Source: Linderina pennispora
Taxonomy: Eukaryota; Kickxellomycota; Kickxellomycetes; Kickxellales; Kickxellaceae
Assembly: GCF_002104995.1 (NCBI RefSeq)
Contig: NW_024468254.1
Coordinates: forward strand, 186,001-250,000
Direction of reading: 5' to 3'
Length of the DNA stretch: 64,000 nucleotides
The position numbers and the translations under genes are program-made. The notes under the pieces were generated by a model, which was given only the letters and a program-made list of their open reading frames with translations, did no database searches and had not been told where the DNA came from. Shown here in pieces: positions 17,425-27,342 of the stretch. How positions within the stretch are numbered: the stretch's first letter is position 1; the number at the start of each line of letters is the position of its first letter.

Positions 17425-19173
17425 TCACCTGCTAAAAATCCCTAGCTGGTCCAAGTGTGGGCAAGGCCACGGAAGCTGCGGAACCAGCTCGCGGCGGACG
17501 CGCTCTATCAAATGGCTGCAGCTGTGTCTGTATAGCGAGATGCGCTCCAGCGATGGTATCAGCGATGCGACAACAAGTATTTGCTCGATGACCTGCCAGC
17601 CAGTGTAGCCTTTGTAGCGCACCACCTGGAGATTTGACAGTCTCGATAAAACCGGCTGCGCGGACCCTCCAAAGACTCTCTCGATGTCGCTCTGCTGAAG
17701 GTGCCGCCCGTTCCTATACTCTTGTCCATTGTTTCCCAAGGCGATATATAGTTTCTTGACAGTTGGAATGTACCTGAGTAGCACTAGTAACTGTTTTGGA
17801 GACGCCTGAATGCACGAAAGATTCAGTGTCTCGAGACGTTCAAACCCAGAAAACCTCTGAATTTCTTTGAACAGCTCGTTGAAAGAAATATCCAGCTTGC
17901 ACCCACCGCTAGCCAGGCTAACCACTAGACTTTTTGAACACCTCGCTACCTGCAGCACACTCCGAATAGAATTCTGCTTTGTCTCTGTCGTAAACACCCG
18001 CCGGTCGTTTGTAAATCTGACCCAGAACAGCGACACATGTACGTAGTCCAACTTTGGTTGCGATTCATAAGGGAATGATGAGCCATGGAAAAACCCCGTT
18101 TCTGTGATATCCAGCCCGATGGCGACGGTTTCTAGTGTTGCACTGTTGCCGCGGAAGAGTATATCTGTGTCATACGGCTGGCGATCTTGGCACACAAGAT
18201 GCTTGAGCCGGGGAAACGGCACACATGATGGTGGTGTATATGTAGAGGTAGCTAGCCATGAAAACATGGGAATGTAGATGGCTAGACGCTCAACATGCGG
18301 GTAGATAAATGTGTTCGATCCATCCTCACTCTCGATTAGCAGGCGGAAGTGGGTAGGGTAGAACCAGAACAAGCTGATACATGATAGCGTGTTGGCATTG
18401 CGGCGCACAAGCTCAATGGCGCCTGCAGAGTTATATCGCTGGCCTGTGAGCGATATATGGGTGAGGCCAGTTCCCGGCATGAGCATATTGAGCATCTTCC
18501 ATTGGCAGTAGTATGAACCTTCGTCTGCAAACTCGACGCTTGTTTTGAAGCCCTTGGCCATGAATCGACTGCTGATATTCGCCCAGTCCTCGTATTCGGA
18601 ATGGTCTGTAACCTGGACGTTCGGAAACAAGCTGAGGATGCGCTCACGGAGCCTCAGGGCATCAGAGTTGCAGCTGGTCTCGTCTGCGAGGTTGCCCTCA
18701 GGATCCGAGTAGCTTCTCACAAGAAGTCGCACCTGTGTGACATTCGAAAAACCTGCATCCTCAAGCGGTGCTCGAGAAAGCGCTGCCTCTGCCCGGCCAT
18801 TGACAATCTGATGGAGCCCGACATATATGGTGACTGCTTTAGCCAGACTGCTCTTGGAGTTCTCGGCAGCAAGCGACAGCGTCGGGGTTTTCGGTAAGGA
18901 CCAGCGCCCCTGTGACCCAAAGCCCATATCGATCATGACATGGCTGTAAGCGTGCTTGGAGGCAGCATTCCGCCAGCTCCTGCATAGGCCAAGGATCGGT
19001 AAGAAATTTGAGAATTGCCTCATGGTTGGGTGGATAGTGTAGTAGAAGCATTCTCGTAGCTGGAGCCCGCGGTAGCTTTTGGTGATCAGCTCGGGTGCGT
19101 GCACCAGCAGGTAATCAAGGATACAGTCGATGAGACCTTCAGGCAGGTGCTGGGCACTGTGGATAGGGGACAT
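17425..19173 (-). CDS. F-box/LRR-like protein
   Basis: 582 aa. The N-terminus has an F-box-like helix set (LPEGLIDCILDYLLVHAPEL, then ILGLCRSWRNAASKHAYSHV). The rest consists of irregular leucine-rich segments with alternating hydrophobic strands, for example GLTHISLTGQRYNSAGAIEL, FERLETLNLSCIQASPKQLL and VLSRLSNLQVVRYKGY. This resembles the large, fast-evolving F-box/LRR families of early-diverging fungi, which act as substrate receptors of SCF ubiquitin ligases. That role is inferred and the substrate is unknown. The frame is intact, unlike the related gene at 39170. It shares a 426-bp divergent promoter with the primase gene. Confidence 0.7.
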   Translation of the reverse strand: MSPIHSAQHLPEGLIDCILDYLLVHAPELITKSYRGLQLRECFYYTIHPTMRQFSNFLPILGLCRSWRNAASKHAYSHVMIDMGFGSQGRWSLPKTPTLSLAAENSKSSLAKAVTIYVGLHQIVNGRAEAALSRAPLEDAGFSNVTQVRLLVRSYSDPEGNLADETSCNSDALRLRERILSLFPNVQVTDHSEYEDWANISSRFMAKGFKTSVEFADEGSYYCQWKMLNMLMPGTGLTHISLTGQRYNSAGAIELVRRNANTLSCISLFWFYPTHFRLLIESEDGSNTFIYPHVERLAIYIPMFSWLATSTYTPPSCVPFPRLKHLVCQDRQPYDTDILFRGNSATLETVAIGLDITETGFFHGSSFPYESQPKLDYVHVSLFWVRFTNDRRVFTTETKQNSIRSVLQVARCSKSLVVSLASGGCKLDISFNELFKEIQRFSGFERLETLNLSCIQASPKQLLVLLRYIPTVKKLYIALGNNGQEYRNGRHLQQSDIERVFGGSAQPVLSRLSNLQVVRYKGYTGWQVIEQILVVASLIPSLERISLYRHSCSHLIERVRRELVPQLPWPCPHLDQLGIFSR

Positions 19174-19599
19174 AGAAATGTGTAATAATAGAGGTATTGG
19201 CAGTCAAAGCGAGGAAAGAGGAGGAAGAATAGGATGAAGCGAGGGGCGGCAGCGCAACAAAGCCGGCAGGGCCAGTGGCGCCCATTAGGAAAGATCTTCG
19301 TCGGTTCATATAACAGCAGGGCAAATCTATGGAGCTGAGAGCCAGTAGTCTGCTGGCAAGTGCAGCCAGAGTGCCGGTGTGTTGGCTTCAGTCCTGGATA
19401 TGCCGCGGGTCCATAAACTCGCGTGGCTAACGGCAAGTTCCTGGGTTCAGAGCACCCAAAATGCGAGTCGAGCCAGCAGGCGAGTCGCGTTTTTCTGGAG
19501 AAAACAAATTTCACGCGTAGAACGCGCTGTCAGCCGCCTGCAGCCTTGCTCCCTCGCTTCGAATTCCTTCGCTTAATTTCAAGACCTTGGCAGACAGAA
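19174..19599. promoter_or_regulatory. Divergent promoter region, F-box-like / primase
   Basis: The 426-bp gap between two start codons pointing away from each other. The primase frame is open further upstream from 19423, but I read that as 5' UTR. No TATA box is evident. Confidence 0.5.
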
Positions 19600-20844
19600 A
19601 TGGATACCTCAACCGACGACAGCGCTATCGAAGTGTCGCCTATGACGCTGGGGCAGTTCTACCAGCGGCTGTTCCCGCACAGGCAATTCTACAGCTGGCT
19701 GAATTACAAGGCGCAGTCCTCGTCCATGACGTTCACGCACCGCGAGTTTGCGTTCACAATCCGCGACGGCATCTACATCCGGTACCAGTCATTCAAGGAC
19801 TGCGAGGAGTTCCAGCGCGAGCTGGCGCGGTTGATCCCGACACGCTTTGAGATTGGCGCAGTATTCACGGCGCAGCCCAAGCACGCCAAGTCGCTGCAGC
19901 CGGGCGTGTTCAAGCCGGTCGAGAAGGAGCTGGTGTTTGATATTGACATGACGGACTACGACGAGGTGCGGACGTGCTGCCAGGGGGGCAGCATCTGCAG
20001 CAAGTGCTGGAAGTTCATGGCCATAGCAATGCGGATTGTGGACGCAGCGCTGCGCGAGGACTTTGGGTTCGAGAAGCTGCTGTGGGTGTATTCGGGGCGG
20101 CGCGGCGTGCATTGCTGGGTGTGCGATGAGCGGGCGCGGCAGCTGGATGACCAGGGGAGGCGAGCGATCTCTGGGTACCTGTCGCTGATCCGTGGCGGTG
20201 CCGAGCAAGGCAAGAAAGTGAACCTGTCGTCGCGCACAGCAAACCACCCGCATGTCGTGCGCTCGCTGGATATCATCGAGGACTACTTTGAGGACGTGGT
20301 GCTGGGCGAGCAGGAGATCCTGCTGACGCGCGACCGCTGGCTCAAGGTGCTGGCGGCGCTGCCCGATGAGGATCTGCGGCAGACGCTCGACACGCAGTGG
20401 CAGAAGCGGCCGGACCGCACATCGTCGGAAAAGTGGTCTGATCTGATCGACGCCGTGGACCGCCGGGCCGCCAAGCAGAAGGGCAAGTTTGCGCTGACCA
20501 TGTTTGAGAGGGACATGATGCTGCAGTATGCGTATCCGCGGCTCGACGAGAATGTCACCACGCATATGAACCACTTGCTCAAGAGCCCGTTCTGTATCCA
20601 CCCGGGCACCGGCAGAGTGTGCACGCCGATTGCAGCAGACGACTTTGACTCGTTTGACCCGCTTGCTGTGCCTACATTGGCGCAGCTGCTGCGCGAGGTC
20701 AACGAGGCGACCGGCGCCACCAAGGGGAAGGAGTACGCGGAAACATCGCTAGGCGAGTATGTCGATGTGTTTGATGACTTTGTCCAGACGCTGGACCCTG
20801 GCAACGAGGCGGACGTGGCGATGGCGGGCAGCCTGGACTTTTGA
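19600..20844 (+). CDS. PRI1: DNA primase small (catalytic) subunit
   Basis: 414 aa. The archaeal/eukaryotic primase catalytic core is clear: VFDIDMTDYD (112-121) with metal-binding Asp114 and Asp116, the SGRRGVHCWV motif (165-174) and a Cys pair region CCQGGSICSKC (126-136) for structural zinc. NLSSRTANHPHV and LLKSPFCIHPGTGRV are further family signatures. It makes RNA primers within the DNA polymerase alpha-primase complex in the nucleus. The start at 19600 (MDTSTDDS) is favoured because an upstream in-frame ATG adds 59 residues with no family match. Length is normal for PRIM1. Its stop is 63 bp from that of the convergent adaptin gene. Confidence 0.93.
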   Translation: MDTSTDDSAIEVSPMTLGQFYQRLFPHRQFYSWLNYKAQSSSMTFTHREFAFTIRDGIYIRYQSFKDCEEFQRELARLIPTRFEIGAVFTAQPKHAKSLQPGVFKPVEKELVFDIDMTDYDEVRTCCQGGSICSKCWKFMAIAMRIVDAALREDFGFEKLLWVYSGRRGVHCWVCDERARQLDDQGRRAISGYLSLIRGGAEQGKKVNLSSRTANHPHVVRSLDIIEDYFEDVVLGEQEILLTRDRWLKVLAALPDEDLRQTLDTQWQKRPDRTSSEKWSDLIDAVDRRAAKQKGKFALTMFERDMMLQYAYPRLDENVTTHMNHLLKSPFCIHPGTGRVCTPIAADDFDSFDPLAVPTLAQLLREVNEATGATKGKEYAETSLGEYVDVFDDFVQTLDPGNEADVAMAGSLDF

Positions 20845-20907
20845 CATGGACTATGTGGGTGTGTTCAAAAATTAACTCGAAAAATGGATAAAAAGAATGG
20901 CAAAATG

Positions 20908-22842
20908 CTAGAACGAGATCAGCAACTCCGGCTCGCCCTCGTTGGTGGTGTCGACGCCCCCGGCGGCAGCCTCGCTTGTCGTGGTCTCCTCATCAGCCTC
21001 GCTGCCCACAGTCTCGGCATGGCGCGGGAGCCCAGCCTTCTCGGCGCGCTTATACACGAACAGCCTGGCGGGCTTCTGCAGCACCGACGATACGCACCCG
21101 AGCTCCTTCACCAGCTCCTGCAGCAGCGAGTCCGGCAGATTGACGTTCTCCAGCTCGACCGGCGGCTTGTCCACCAGCGCAACCGACCGCGCAGCCTCTG
21201 GATCGGCCGACAGCAGGCGCCAGTAGATATATGCGCGGTCGCGCACATCCGGGTTGGCACACTTTTCAGTGGCCGTCTGCAGTGCCTTGAGCACCAGCGC
21301 CTGGCCCTGCTGCGGGCTCTTCAGGAAGTACTTGACAGCCGCGTTGACCAGGGCCAGCTGCACGCTCTCGTCCTCCTGCTCCAGGAACCCCTCAAACATG
21401 CCCGACAGCACGTTGCCGACGTTGGTGATGTGCTCCGAGTACTCGCCGATGATCCAGATCAGCGCTGCCATAGCCTCGGGCTTGTCTACTATGTCGATGT
21501 ACTCGCACAGCGTGGCAATCACGCCGTCGAAGCGCTGGGGGTACCGGCGGAAAATATCCTTGAGCACGATCATGCTCTCCTGGACCACGTACTCGACCTT
21601 GGTGCTGATAAGGTCCGTCAGCACCTTGACAGCGCGCTCGGCTGCCGAGTCGTACTTGATTGCGAGCCGGCTGATGGCCTGGACAGCATGGCGCACAAAG
21701 TCGACATCGACCTCCTTCGCGTACTCTTTGAGCTCATTGAGCAGCGGCTCGACGTTGCGCTCCGAGCAGATACGCACGAGCACATCCAGCTTCTCGTACT
21801 TGACGTACACCGGGTCGTTGTATTTGCAGAAGAACACGCGGATCTCCTTGCTCAGCAGCTTCGGCTGGCGCTGCAGGATCAGGTTGATGTTGCGCAGCGC
21901 CACGTACTGGATCTCGGGCTCTGACGACAACAGTGTGACCAGCGGCGGCACCATCTTCTTTGAGAACTGCTGCAGCAGGTCCGCCCGCTTCACGTACTTT
22001 TCGTATGTCAGCAGCAGCCGCACCGTCGACAACACCACGCTACCGTTGGCATGCTGCAGCCGCGGCAGCAGACGCTCGCAGATGTTCTCTGCCTCCTTCT
22101 CGTCCTGCGGCCTGTAGTCAACCAGCGCCTCGAGGATCGCAATCTGGCCCCACTCGGTGCACTCATTGACAGCTGTCAGCAGCTTTCCGACTGTAGATGT
22201 ATCCAGCCGCCAGATGCCGCGCCCGCCCTCCATCTCGTTCATCTCCGCCAGTGCCGAAACCACATTGGCCACCACCATCGAATTCGAGTCCGACAGCGAC
22301 TCGCGCACCGCATCCACGAACCCGTTCTCCTCCGCCACTGCCGCATTCAGCTCAAACACCTTGGCCACACACATCACCGCCGTCTTGCGCACATATGGGT
22401 TCGGGTCCTTCAGGCAGGTGCGCAACGGGTCGCACAGATAGTCCAGCACCTCAGGCACATGCAGGCAGCCCATGGTGCGGATGGCCAGCGCGCGGATCAA
22501 CGGGTTGCTGTCCTCGGTGTCCTTGACGAACGTGTTGACTGCGAGAATGACCAGGTCGGGCTGCGTTTTGGCGTAGTTAATTAGGTACAGGTAAATGAGC
22601 TTTTTGATTTCCAAATCGTCCGTCTGCATGTTCTTCAGCACATCTGTGAATAGTCCGCTGACGTCCTTGCCCACTGTCATGTTGGCAATTACTCGCCGCA
22701 CCGCCTCCTTCCGCCTCTCCCTGTATTCGCTGTTCAGTTCTGTCTTCAGCTCGTAGTTTTCACCCTTGCGCAGTGCTGCCAGCACCTTGGCCTTCATAAT
22801 TTGAAGCCGTGCAATGTTTGTCTGAATCGCTGCATTCATCAT
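20908..22842 (-). CDS. Beta-adaptin (AP-1/AP-2 beta subunit)
   Basis: 644 aa of HEAT/ARM-type helices matching the beta-adaptin trunk: YELKTELNSEYRERRKEAVR near the N-terminus, GKDVSGLFTDVLKNMQT, IRALAIRTMGCLHVPEVLDY, PYVRKTAVMCVAKVFEL and EALVDYRP. The trunk is complete. After it comes only a short acidic, Thr/Ala-rich tail of about 40 residues, with no appendage (ear) domain. Fungal beta-adaptins commonly lack the ear. The protein works in clathrin-dependent sorting at the Golgi/endosome (AP-1) or plasma membrane (AP-2). Sequence alone does not settle which. It is divergent from the multicopper oxidase. Confidence 0.9.
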   Translation of the reverse strand: MMNAAIQTNIARLQIMKAKVLAALRKGENYELKTELNSEYRERRKEAVRRVIANMTVGKDVSGLFTDVLKNMQTDDLEIKKLIYLYLINYAKTQPDLVILAVNTFVKDTEDSNPLIRALAIRTMGCLHVPEVLDYLCDPLRTCLKDPNPYVRKTAVMCVAKVFELNAAVAEENGFVDAVRESLSDSNSMVVANVVSALAEMNEMEGGRGIWRLDTSTVGKLLTAVNECTEWGQIAILEALVDYRPQDEKEAENICERLLPRLQHANGSVVLSTVRLLLTYEKYVKRADLLQQFSKKMVPPLVTLLSSEPEIQYVALRNINLILQRQPKLLSKEIRVFFCKYNDPVYVKYEKLDVLVRICSERNVEPLLNELKEYAKEVDVDFVRHAVQAISRLAIKYDSAAERAVKVLTDLISTKVEYVVQESMIVLKDIFRRYPQRFDGVIATLCEYIDIVDKPEAMAALIWIIGEYSEHITNVGNVLSGMFEGFLEQEDESVQLALVNAAVKYFLKSPQQGQALVLKALQTATEKCANPDVRDRAYIYWRLLSADPEAARSVALVDKPPVELENVNLPDSLLQELVKELGCVSSVLQKPARLFVYKRAEKAGLPRHAETVGSEADEETTTSEAAAGGVDTTNEGEPELLISF

Positions 22843-23478
22843 CTTGCTCTAAATTCCACTCGTTCGCTATGTTTCTGTCTGGCTTGCTAATAGAGAAAAG
22901 AGGATGCCACAGAGTGAAGAGAAGGCTGTGCTTGCTGCGTAGTTGCCCTGAAAATGAGGGCTATGCGCGCGACTGATGACGGCTCCCTGCAACTCCGCCG
23001 CAACGCAGATTAGTCGTGTGATTTGATCAGGCCAGGCCAGTGGCTGCTACTGCGCCCCTTGCATTCATGGCGTATACGAACACTGGCTTCCCAAGGTACA
23101 ATACAGAGATACTACACCATGGCGACAAGTCCAGACCAATATAGCAGGTGTCAAGCACTCGTTTGTCACATAGGTATGCCACAAGCAGACTTCCAAAACA
23201 GGAAAGCGGCGGCTCGCCGTAGCACATCCGCCATGTTCGATATTACAATGCCATGAGAGTTCAATGTAGTGCGAAGGGCAAATACCGCCTGACAATGGGT
23301 GCATGGATAGGGGCGTTCGCAAGACTATATTTTAGAAGTATATTCCAACAAATGGCGTGGGTATTGCAGCTGCTTTCCCTGAGCAACCAAAGTAAAGCTG
23401 GCTGCGTTTGCCTGCTCGTTGCGGTCGCCTGTATTTTCCTCCTGCCATCCCCAGTATCGTACTCTACAGCAGTTTCGC
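22843..23478. promoter_or_regulatory. Divergent promoter region, adaptin / oxidase
   Basis: 636 bp between divergent start codons. Short frames only. No clear TATA or metal-response element that I can support. Confidence 0.45.
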
Positions 23479-25119
23479 ATGCAATTTCTTATACCTCTAC
23501 TACTACTAGCCACACTGTGGACAGCATTCGCCAAGCGTGTTGTTCACAACTGGGACATCACCTATGTGACCACGAGCCGCGGTTTTGACCAGAAGCCAAA
23601 GCTTGGCATAGCAGTCAACAGGACATTTCCACTGCCGGTAGTTCGTGCATCCAAAGGCGACATGCTAGTTCTGCATGTCCACAACTCGCTTGATGTGCCT
23701 ACCTCTCTGCATGCCCACGGCATATTCCAGAACAATACCAACTACTATGATGGTGCTGGCATGGTCACCGAATGCTCTATTGCACCGGGGACCGACTTCA
23801 CCTACGAGATCCCGCTCAACCAGGCAGGAACATACTGGACTCACGGACACACGGCCGAGCAAAATTTCGATGGCTTGCGCACTCCACTCATCATCGACGA
23901 CCCCGACGAGCCGTATACGTACGACGGCGAATACCTGTTTGCTTTCGAAGACTGGTCGATATCGACGATCGGAGAACTAAAGCCACTGATGGATGATGTA
24001 AACCTCACCGAGTTCCGGAAAAAGCCGCTGCCGCTGACACTTGTGAATGGAGCCAGTGCCAACTACACCCCGCCAATGCACTTCTCACCCGGAAAGACAT
24101 ATAGGATCCGACTGCTGGCAATGCAGAACATGCTCATGGTAGAGTTCTCCATCAACCAACATACCTTGGATGTTATCGAAGTCGACGGTGCGTTGACCAA
24201 ACGCAGACCCATGCAGGCTGTCCGGATCAACCCTGGACAGCGCGTCTCCGTGCTAGTTAGAGCCAAGCAGTCCCTGGCCAGCAACTATGCTTACCATGTC
24301 AGCGTGACACACTATTTCTCGCCGATTCCCCCCGGGTTCGTTCAACCACTGTACAACGGAACAGTGGTCTATGCAGAGGACGCGGAGCTGGCGCCGGTTG
24401 AATCCATACTGTCTGAGCCGTTCGACGAGGTGTCTCTGGAGTCTCTGGACGAGTCACCGCTGCTTATTCCTGACCGCTCTCTGTTTCTTAACGCGACAAT
24501 CGGTTACTCGGTGCAGAATGTCTACAAGGATACATTCAATAATGTGGAATTTATGGAGCCGCTTGTGCCAACAATGTTCAGCGCGCTGACACTTGGTCAC
24601 AGGTCATTGAACCCGTTCATGTATGGTCCGCAAACAAACGCACACGTACTGAAGCACCTCGAGGTTGTGGAGCTGCTGCTATATCAGACCAGAGACGTTC
24701 CCCACCCATTACATCTCCACGGCCACAACTTCCAGGTGGTTGCCCGCGGACTCGTCAACGACACCACAGGAAAGTATCACCGCGAGGTCAAGCCAGGACA
24801 GTCGCCAGTCACCAGAGACACGATCTTTCTCATCAACGGAGAGTACGCAATTGTCCGATTCCGTGCAGATAACCCTGGCATTTGGATGTTCCACTGCCAT
24901 GTGGCTATACATGCTGTTAGGGGCTTGATGATGGTGTTTGTTGAGGCACTAGACGTCATGCAGCAGAGGATCAAGGTCCCACAGTCAGTTGTCAGCCAGT
25001 GCAGGCGGCAAGGCATTAAAACCACAGGAAATGTGGTCGGTAACATGGGATACAATATTGCCGGCGCACCGCGCAGCTCGGACCTATTACTTGTGTCACC
25101 AGATGGTATAATCCGTTAA
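23479..25119 (+). CDS. Secreted multicopper oxidase (Fet3/laccase-like)
   Basis: 546 aa. A signal peptide (MQFLIPLLLLATLWTAFAKR) precedes three cupredoxin domains. Copper sites: HAHGIFQ (H78, H80), YWTHGHTAEQ (H122, H124), HPLHLHGHNF (about 408-417) and HCHVAIH (about 471-477). The T1 axial position after HCHVAIHAVRG is Leu, as in Fet3 and high-potential enzymes. Several N-glycosylation sequons are present (NRT, NNT, NLT, NAT). The C-terminus ends in a hydrophilic run with no membrane anchor, unlike Fet3 ferroxidases that pair with Ftr1, so a soluble extracellular oxidase is more likely. An upstream ATG at 23419 would add 20 residues ahead of the signal peptide and is not preferred. Confidence 0.88.
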   Translation: MQFLIPLLLLATLWTAFAKRVVHNWDITYVTTSRGFDQKPKLGIAVNRTFPLPVVRASKGDMLVLHVHNSLDVPTSLHAHGIFQNNTNYYDGAGMVTECSIAPGTDFTYEIPLNQAGTYWTHGHTAEQNFDGLRTPLIIDDPDEPYTYDGEYLFAFEDWSISTIGELKPLMDDVNLTEFRKKPLPLTLVNGASANYTPPMHFSPGKTYRIRLLAMQNMLMVEFSINQHTLDVIEVDGALTKRRPMQAVRINPGQRVSVLVRAKQSLASNYAYHVSVTHYFSPIPPGFVQPLYNGTVVYAEDAELAPVESILSEPFDEVSLESLDESPLLIPDRSLFLNATIGYSVQNVYKDTFNNVEFMEPLVPTMFSALTLGHRSLNPFMYGPQTNAHVLKHLEVVELLLYQTRDVPHPLHLHGHNFQVVARGLVNDTTGKYHREVKPGQSPVTRDTIFLINGEYAIVRFRADNPGIWMFHCHVAIHAVRGLMMVFVEALDVMQQRIKVPQSVVSQCRRQGIKTTGNVVGNMGYNIAGAPRSSDLLLVSPDGIIR

Positions 25120-25190
25120 ATACATGATCTTCATGATGTGGAAAAAGAAATGCACATTCAGTTTTGTAGTGGTAAATATATACGAAGCAG

Positions 25191-26039
25191 CTACTCTTCG
25201 TCGTCGTTACTGTCAGCAAACCCATCCTCCGCGCCATCCCCATCCTCACTCTCTGATTCTGTATATGCCTCCGACTCCTCGCTATCTGCAACCTCCTCTT
25301 CCTCCTCCCCACGGCCGCCCTCGCCCTGCGACACTGCATCACCCTCCTCGTCACTCTCCAATGAATACTTGACCTCTCTCCTGGCTGCAGCTCTCCTGCC
25401 CCTCACTGCCTCAACTGGCGCCAGCTCCTTCTCGTCAATAATATTCTGCGTATCCATTTCGGCAAGCTCCGCCTGAATCTCGCGCCTCTGCCTGACCTTC
25501 CTGCACTTGTCCAGCGTCGGCCGCCCCTCCACGCCAAGCTCAACCAACAATTCCTTCAGGTGCCGCACCTGCTGCGCGCCATTCATACCACTCAGCTCCT
25601 TTGCCCACACCTTGCGCACGCCGCACTTGCCAATATAGTTTTTCAAATTGGCAATTGTTGTTGCGCTACTCTTGGAAACTGGCGCTGGGGCTGTCTTGGC
25701 GCGCTTTGACGCGGTGCTGGGCGACGGGGCCTTGCGCTTGTGCGCGGCAGGCTCGTCATCAAAGACCTCGGACATGTCACTTTCCTCCGCTGCTGCGGAC
25801 TCGCGGTCCGATTCGTTCTGTGTGGTGATATTCCGGTTCGTGACTATTTCTGTAACGGCCTCGGTTGCTGTCTCCTTCAAGAGCTGCTTGTAGGGAGACT
25901 GGTCGAGGTATTTTTCCTCGAGATCGAAGCGCTTTTCGAGGGTGCGGCGGATGATGCGGTCGGTTAGCTTATCGACATCGCCGGTGCTTACGACCTCGTA
26001 GCACGCTGCTTTGAGTGACTCGATATCAATATCAGGCAT
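25191..26039 (-). CDS. HIRIP3-like histone chaperone
   Basis: 282 aa. Residues 1-65 form a small helical domain of the DEK-C type (IIRRTLEKRFDLEEKYL). A Ser/Lys linker with basic clusters (HKRKAPSP, SKRAKTAP) suggests a nuclear protein. Residues 131-201 carry the signature of HIRIP3 C-termini: NLKNYIGKCGVRKVWAKEL, then ELGVEGRPTLDKCRKVRQRR and ELAEMDTQNI. The tail (about 226-282) is almost pure Asp/Glu/Ser. HIRIP3 is an H2A-H2B chaperone that works with HIRA in animals, so histone handling on chromatin is the likely role. It is convergent with the oxidase (71 bp). Confidence 0.8.
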   Translation of the reverse strand: MPDIDIESLKAACYEVVSTGDVDKLTDRIIRRTLEKRFDLEEKYLDQSPYKQLLKETATEAVTEIVTNRNITTQNESDRESAAAEESDMSEVFDDEPAAHKRKAPSPSTASKRAKTAPAPVSKSSATTIANLKNYIGKCGVRKVWAKELSGMNGAQQVRHLKELLVELGVEGRPTLDKCRKVRQRREIQAELAEMDTQNIIDEKELAPVEAVRGRRAAARREVKYSLESDEEGDAVSQGEGGRGEEEEEVADSEESEAYTESESEDGDGAEDGFADSNDDEE

Positions 26040-26218
26040 AGTGATGTGAATATATAGAGCACTTTAAAGAATGAGAGAAACTAAAGCGCAGCCAAGAGAA
26101 ACCACGTCAAAGGAACGTGAGCCAAGTGGGCGACAAAAACTGCTGGAAAAAGGTCCGGTTCGCGTCGGTGATTGTTCAAGAGTATTAGATTAATTCCAGG
26201 CAGCATTGTAGATCTGCT

Positions 26219-26704
26219 TCAGAGACCGATACAGGCGTTGATGCCGATCAGGGAGAGGTTCAAGCGCAAGCCCAGGTCGAGTCCTATGCCAGCCAGCAGG
26301 CCCGGGAAACTCCTGTCGCAAATGACGCCCAGAGTGGGAGGAGGTGGCGGGGTGGGTTTTGGCAATACACTGCCGACACCTACACCCCCAGAAACCCATG
26401 GGTCCGAGTAGCTGACGAAAAAGTGTGTGATTTTGCTATTGAAGCCCGACAGATCGATCTCATAGCTGTAGTCATATGAGGTTGAGGAAGTGGATGTGGC
26501 TGTGGGGGTGGAAGTAGGCTTGGTAGGTAGCACGACTGGAGTAGGGTTGTTAAAGCTGACTAGTTCCTTACTAGGCAACATGTAGGATGGGTCGCCGTGG
26601 TTGTTGGGTGAGTACCCGGAATAGGTTTGGAGGGGATAGTACGACCCAGGATTGGCGAGCGCCGCCACAGCAAGTGCGAGGGTAGCGAGGTAGACAAACT
26701 TCAT
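26219..26704 (-). CDS. Small secreted Pro/Ser/Thr-rich protein
   Basis: 161 aa. MKFVYLATLALAVAALANPG is a signal peptide. The mature chain has a Tyr/Pro-rich start, a Ser/Thr/Pro linker (TPTATSTSSTS) and a Pro run (PKPTPPPPPT), followed by a hydrophobic Gly/Leu-rich end (GLLAGIGLDLGLRLNLSLIG). Only two Cys occur. The hydrophobic tail could be a GPI or membrane signal, but it lacks the usual short hydrophilic gap, so this is uncertain. A cell-wall or surface protein is plausible. No family recognised. The start at 26704 is chosen because the signal peptide begins there. Confidence 0.6.
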   Translation of the reverse strand: MKFVYLATLALAVAALANPGSYYPLQTYSGYSPNNHGDPSYMLPSKELVSFNNPTPVVLPTKPTSTPTATSTSSTSYDYSYEIDLSGFNSKITHFFVSYSDPWVSGGVGVGSVLPKPTPPPPPTLGVICDRSFPGLLAGIGLDLGLRLNLSLIGINACIGL

Positions 26705-27342
26705 GTTTCTGAGGGGAGGGGATAATAGCTGATAGCACTGCAAAATGTAAGGGAAAGCTGTATTTTGTATTAATCAGAGGTATTAGGAGGTGAAGTGCGG
26801 AGCTACCATTTATGCCAAGGGTTGGTGGGCTGGCGAAACAACAGGGAATGCTTAACCACATAGCGACTTCTTAATAGGGTCACAGAATAGTTTAGATATA
26901 TGCCTATGTCCTAATAAATGTGGCATATAAGCTATGGCTTGAGTAATACTGTTGGACAATGGGTATTTACAAATACACCAACTACGACTAGGAATAAGCT
27001 ATCGTCTTGAGAATAGTGTCTTTTGGGCGGCCGGCCATGGCGACAAAAGATATTTCATTCAGTGGTCAGTCAGCCAAGCGCCTCTTAATACCTTGGCCAT
27101 ATCCATGACTGCCACCACCATTATTGCAAATAGATAGATAAGGCTTGCTTAGACATAGCAATCAATAAGGTATAGTGGTGGTTGACATATTTGAAAAAAG
27201 CTCAAGCCGAGGTTGTTCCCTGCCGTACATGGACCAGATGAGAATCAAATACATCCTCAGGGGAATTCGCGTCAGCTATAGCAGCCACACGGCCTTCCTC
27301 CCATTAAGCATCAGCAAAATACGGTTTTATTTCGGGAGATGC
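26705..27342. other. Intergenic region
   Basis: About 0.64 kb, AT-rich, holding the upstream region of the small secreted gene (-) and the 3' flank of the asparaginase gene (-). No supported gene. Confidence 0.45.

Noticed and set aside
20884-21924. 346-codon plus-strand frame opposite beta-adaptin
   Set aside because: Compositional shadow of the adaptin gene, with no protein-like motif.
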